Assembly (NCBI GenBank): GCA_050013615.1
Contig: JBEKEX010000127.1
Location: 1-7,564, forward strand
Length of the DNA: 7,564 nt
DNA from: JBEKEX01 sp050013615
Lineage (GTDB): Bacteria; Chloroflexota; Anaerolineae; Anaerolineales; Anaerolineaceae
Direction: 5' to 3'
The position numbers and the translations under genes are program-made. Below are positions 5,861 to 7,564 of this stretch, piece by piece; position 1 is the first letter of the stretch, and each line of letters opens with the position of its first letter. The notes under the pieces are model-generated. The model did no database searches. It was not told where the DNA came from and was given only the letters and a program-made list of their open reading frames with translations.

Positions 5861-5913
5861 GGGCTTTCGATAAAAAACAATCGGCTAGAAACACCTTATT
5901 CGAAGAGAACCCG

Positions 5914-5940
5914 TTGCGTCGACCCAATTTGTTGTAAAAT
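5914..5940 (+). promoter_or_regulatory. Promoter of the SpoIIE-like gene, probably giving a leaderless mRNA
   Basis: TTGCGT (5914-5919) and TAAAAT (5935-5940) are separated by 15 bases, slightly short. The predicted start, about seven bases after the -10, falls on or next to the ATG at 5947. Together with the lack of a Shine-Dalgarno sequence this suggests a leaderless transcript. Confidence 0.45.
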
Positions 5941-5946
5941 AGAGCC

Positions 5947-6669
5947 ATGGAAATCCGGGTAGCAGTTGCCAAGACCAGCAAATACGCAGTTTCGGAAAGC
6001 GGCGATACGCTGGAGGTAGTCGAGCGCCCCAACGGCGGCGTTTCGGTGGTGCTGGCAGATGGGCAGACCTCAGGCCGTGGTGCGAAAGTAATCTCCACCA
6101 TGGTGGTGCGCAAGGTCATCAGCCTGCTGGCGGAGGGCGTCCGCGATGGCGCAGCTGCCAGGGCAGCCTCGGATTATTTGTTTACCGAGCGCAGTGGCAA
6201 AGTATCCGCTTGCCTGGGTATCCTCTCTGCCGACTTGCAGACCGATACCCTGGTCATCGTGCGCAACATGCCCACACCTGTTTTCATTGCCCATAGTGAC
6301 CACGTCGAGTGCATGAGCAGCGAAAGTTCCCCCATCGGCACCAGCCGTAACATCCGCCCTGCCATCACCGAGATCCCCATCAAGGTGGGTTCCATCGTCA
6401 TCATGTATACCGACGGTCTTGAGCATGCCGGTGAACGCATCGGCCAGAACCTCGACATTTGCACCTTGTTGGAAGCTTCCATCGAGGATCTGCAGCCAGT
6501 GGCTCAAGAAATCGCTGACATGCTTCTCCTACAAGCCATCCGGCTGGATCAAGATCGACCGAATGATGATATGAGCGTGGCGGTCATGCAAGTCATCGAA
6601 GGCGGCACCGACCAAATTCGCCGCATGACCGTACAACTTCCCGTGCCGCCAGTCCTACTGGCAAACTAA
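5947..6669 (+). CDS. SpoIIE/PP2C-type serine phosphatase, catalytic domain only
   Basis: A 240-residue protein that is almost entirely a SpoIIE-type PP2C domain. Metal-binding motifs are ADGQTSGRGA (37-46, D38), MYTDGLEHAG (153-162, D156) and PNDDMSVAVM (205-214, D207/D208). It has no sensor, PAS, GAF, receiver or membrane domain, so it resembles RsbX in architecture more than RsbU or SpoIIE. Relatives dephosphorylate anti-anti-sigma (STAS) proteins in partner-switching systems; no kinase or STAS partner is in this window, so the target is unknown. The first motif has Thr where a glycine is common (DGxGxG), but the Asp is kept and activity is plausible. The ATG at 5947 is forced: an in-frame TAA occurs at 5935 and no start codon lies between. 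No Shine-Dalgarno sequence is present. It is divergent from rpmF. Confidence 0.85.
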   Translation: MEIRVAVAKTSKYAVSESGDTLEVVERPNGGVSVVLADGQTSGRGAKVISTMVVRKVISLLAEGVRDGAAARAASDYLFTERSGKVSACLGILSADLQTDTLVIVRNMPTPVFIAHSDHVECMSSESSPIGTSRNIRPAITEIPIKVGSIVIMYTDGLEHAGERIGQNLDICTLLEASIEDLQPVAQEIADMLLLQAIRLDQDRPNDDMSVAVMQVIEGGTDQIRRMTVQLPVPPVLLAN

Positions 6670-6675
6670 TATCGA

Positions 6676-6688
6676 AAGAACGGTTCTT
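6676..6688 (+). other. 13-base palindrome after the SpoIIE-like gene
   Basis: AAGAAC-G-GTTCTT is a perfect 6+1+6 palindrome starting seven bases after the phosphatase stop. With a one-base centre it is more likely a DNA-level binding site or chance than an RNA hairpin. Confidence 0.25.
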
Positions 6689-6698
6689 CTCTCACTCA

Positions 6699-6722
6699 GC
6701 CAACCGGCAAGATGCGGTTGGC
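6699..6722 (+). terminator. Hairpin between SpoIIE-like and P-loop genes (possible terminator without T-tract)
   Basis: GCCAACCG (6699-6706) pairs perfectly with CGGTTGGC (6715-6722) around an eight-base loop. It is followed by GTCTTGG rather than a T-run, so intrinsic termination would be weak. It may be a 3'-end stabiliser or a partial terminator within one transcript. Confidence 0.4.
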
Positions 6723-6752
6723 GTCTTGGATAACTTTAAATGGCATTGGACC

Positions 6753-7136
6753 ATGAACGTTGATCAAAGTAAAGTGGTCATCGGCCTCGTTGGGCCTTGC
6801 GGATCCGGAAAATCGACCCTGCAAGCCGGCCTGGCGCGGCATGGCATCCCGTCGCGCCACATCGCCCAAGAACATTCCTACGTCAAAGACATGTGGCAGC
6901 GCATTTCGCATCCCGATATCCTGATCTACGTGGGTGCCTCTTACGCCGTAGCAACGCGCCGTAGAAGCTTGAACTGGACAAACGAAGAATATTTGGAACA
7001 ACTGCGCCGCCTGGAACACGCTCGGCAGCACGCTGATCTCTACATTGATTCGGATGACCGCACACCCGAAGAAATATTGACTCTGGTACTCGATTTCTTG
7101 GAAAAGAATAGGAGCGCTGCCAACGATCACCGATGA
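6753..7136 (+). CDS. Small P-loop kinase-like NTPase
   Basis: A 127-residue protein with a clear Walker A motif GPCGSGKST (14-22, K20) on a VVIGLVG strand. It has a second hydrophobic strand DILIYV (55-60), an arginine-rich stretch TRRRS (68-72) where small kinases carry the LID, and a C-terminal ADLYIDSDDRTPEEIL (94-109) resembling the last strand and helix of nucleoside and shikimate-type kinases. It is much shorter than a typical NMP kinase (about 180-220), and I cannot name a substrate. ATG 6753 is preferred because a GGA lies five bases upstream and the P-loop follows at the usual distance; a TTG at 6726 would add nine residues (first MDNFKWHWT) but has no ribosome-binding site. It lies between the SpoIIE-like gene and secD. 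Coding is well supported, function is not. Confidence 0.75.
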   Translation: MNVDQSKVVIGLVGPCGSGKSTLQAGLARHGIPSRHIAQEHSYVKDMWQRISHPDILIYVGASYAVATRRRSLNWTNEEYLEQLRRLEHARQHADLYIDSDDRTPEEILTLVLDFLEKNRSAANDHR

Positions 7137-7144
7137 AATCGGAG

Positions 7145-7156
7145 GGGTTATAACCC
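7145..7156 (+). other. 12-base palindrome after the P-loop gene
   Basis: GGGTTA-TAACCC is a perfect 12-base palindrome eight bases after the P-loop stop and about 23 bases upstream of the secD -10. It lacks a loop and T-tract. It could be an operator near the secD promoter. Confidence 0.3.
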
Positions 7157-7179
7157 TATCCATCATGTTTATAAAAGTG

Positions 7180-7185
7180 TATAAT
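7180..7185 (+). promoter_or_regulatory. -10 element of a candidate secD promoter
   Basis: A perfect TATAAT lies 55 bases upstream of the secD ATG in an A/T-rich stretch. No good -35 is found; the best at 17 bases is TATCCA (7157-7162). The predicted start is about 7192. Confidence 0.45.
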
Positions 7186-7195
7186 CACGGCGGCA

Positions 7196-7211
7196 GCCAG
7201 CAAAAGCTGGC
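7196..7211 (+). promoter_or_regulatory. GC-rich hairpin at the 5' end of the secD leader
   Basis: GCCAGC-AAAA-GCTGGC is a perfect 6-bp stem with a four-base loop, followed by ATTTGTTTG. It would begin about four bases into the mRNA and so could protect the 5' end. The T-rich tail is too weak to call an attenuator. Confidence 0.45.
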
Positions 7212-7239
7212 ATTTGTTTGAATTGGAGGTCATTAACGC

Positions 7240-7564
7240 ATGGACCGTCGTTATATCACTTTAATTGCGATCCTCCTGGTGGTCGTCGTCGTGGGCCTGG
7301 TTGATCTGCCTAATCCGCCCTCGATTGTCAATACGATCATGAATCGTCAGGTTCAACCCGTGTTGGGGCTTGACCTGCGAGGGGGCGTGCAAATCCTGCT
7401 GCAACCGCCAGCGAATTCCACTTTCACCACGCAAAACCTGCAAGATGCGGCCGATATTTTGGAGAACCGCACCAATGCGTTGGGCGTCAGCGAAGATGTC
7501 TTCCAGGTGGCCGGCGGCCAATATATTCTGGCCGAGTTCCCAGGTTTGAAGGACCCCGCAGCGG
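7240..7564 (+). CDS. secD: Protein translocase subunit SecD, N-terminal part (runs off right edge)
   Basis: SecD, with SecF, is an RND-type membrane complex that uses the proton gradient to pull exported proteins through SecYEG. The first 108 codons are present. They encode a hydrophobic N-terminal membrane helix (about residues 5-22), the family motif GLDLRGG (43-49) at the start of the periplasmic/extracellular P1 domain, and the conserved ILENRTNALGVSE (73-85). ATG 7240 follows GGAGG (7225-7229) at 10 bases. The remaining P1 domain and the other five helices lie beyond the window; secF usually follows. It has its own leader with a hairpin and is probably transcribed separately from the P-loop gene. 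Confidence 0.95.
   Translation, partial: MDRRYITLIAILLVVVVVGLVDLPNPPSIVNTIMNRQVQPVLGLDLRGGVQILLQPPANSTFTTQNLQDAADILENRTNALGVSEDVFQVAGGQYILAEFPGLKDPAA

Noticed and set aside
6726..6752. TTG start nine codons upstream of the P-loop gene ATG
   Set aside because: No ribosome-binding site precedes it, it falls right after the 6699-6722 hairpin, and the added residues do not extend the fold; ATG 6753 is better, though not certain.

Overview
This is a dense bacterial chromosomal window of roughly 55% G+C by eye. It carries conserved housekeeping genes and no mobile element, CRISPR array, rRNA or tRNA that I can see. The gene families point to Chloroflexota, most likely Anaerolineae. They include a folate-type TrmFO, a DapL-type aminotransferase, a sigma-54 factor with a Cys4 insertion, a stand-alone SpoIIE/PP2C phosphatase, a very small P-loop kinase-like protein, and SecD. 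This assignment is an inference from family resemblance and needs a phylogenetic check.

Layout. The left edge (1-254, minus) is the N-terminal third or less of a sigma-54 (rpoN) gene. A 228-base divergent intergenic region separates it from trmFO. trmFO (483-1829) overlaps a secreted M28 / glutaminyl-cyclase-like metallohydrolase (1826-2779) by four bases. After a 93-94 base gap comes a second pair, an LL-diaminopimelate-aminotransferase-like gene (2874-4067) and hflX (4081-5439, TTG start), probably one operon. A hairpin with flanking T and A tracts (about 5530-5566) ends both hflX and the convergent ribosomal protein L32 gene (5582-5773, minus). rpmF has a near-consensus promoter and a leader hairpin. 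Divergent from it is the SpoIIE-type phosphatase gene (5947-6669), which looks leaderless. Then come a small P-loop gene (6753-7136) and the start of secD (7240 to the right edge).

The most notable signal is in the rpoN-trmFO intergenic region. Reading towards rpoN, positions 312-297 match the sigma-54 core promoter consensus at every fixed base (TGGCACG-N4-TTGCA), directly in front of a gene that itself looks like sigma-54. The same TTGCA is reused as the -35 element of a good sigma-70 promoter (TTGCAC-N17-TATACT). About 110-155 bases upstream of the predicted sigma-54 start lies a run of 15-base tandem repeats, two of them carrying CCAC-NTA-GTGG dyads. That is the usual distance for an enhancer bound by a sigma-54 activator. 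The same repeats abut the extended -10 of a candidate trmFO promoter. Together this suggests an autoregulated sigma-54 switch, possibly linked to divergent trmFO. The sequence elements are seen directly; the circuit is inferred.

The other genes cover tRNA T-loop methylation (trmFO), ribosome rescue and splitting (hflX), ribosome structure (rpmF), protein export (secD), lysine or cell-wall amino-acid metabolism (dapL-like) and partner-switching-type signalling (SpoIIE-like). The window reads as a translation and housekeeping neighbourhood with a regulatory hub at its left edge.
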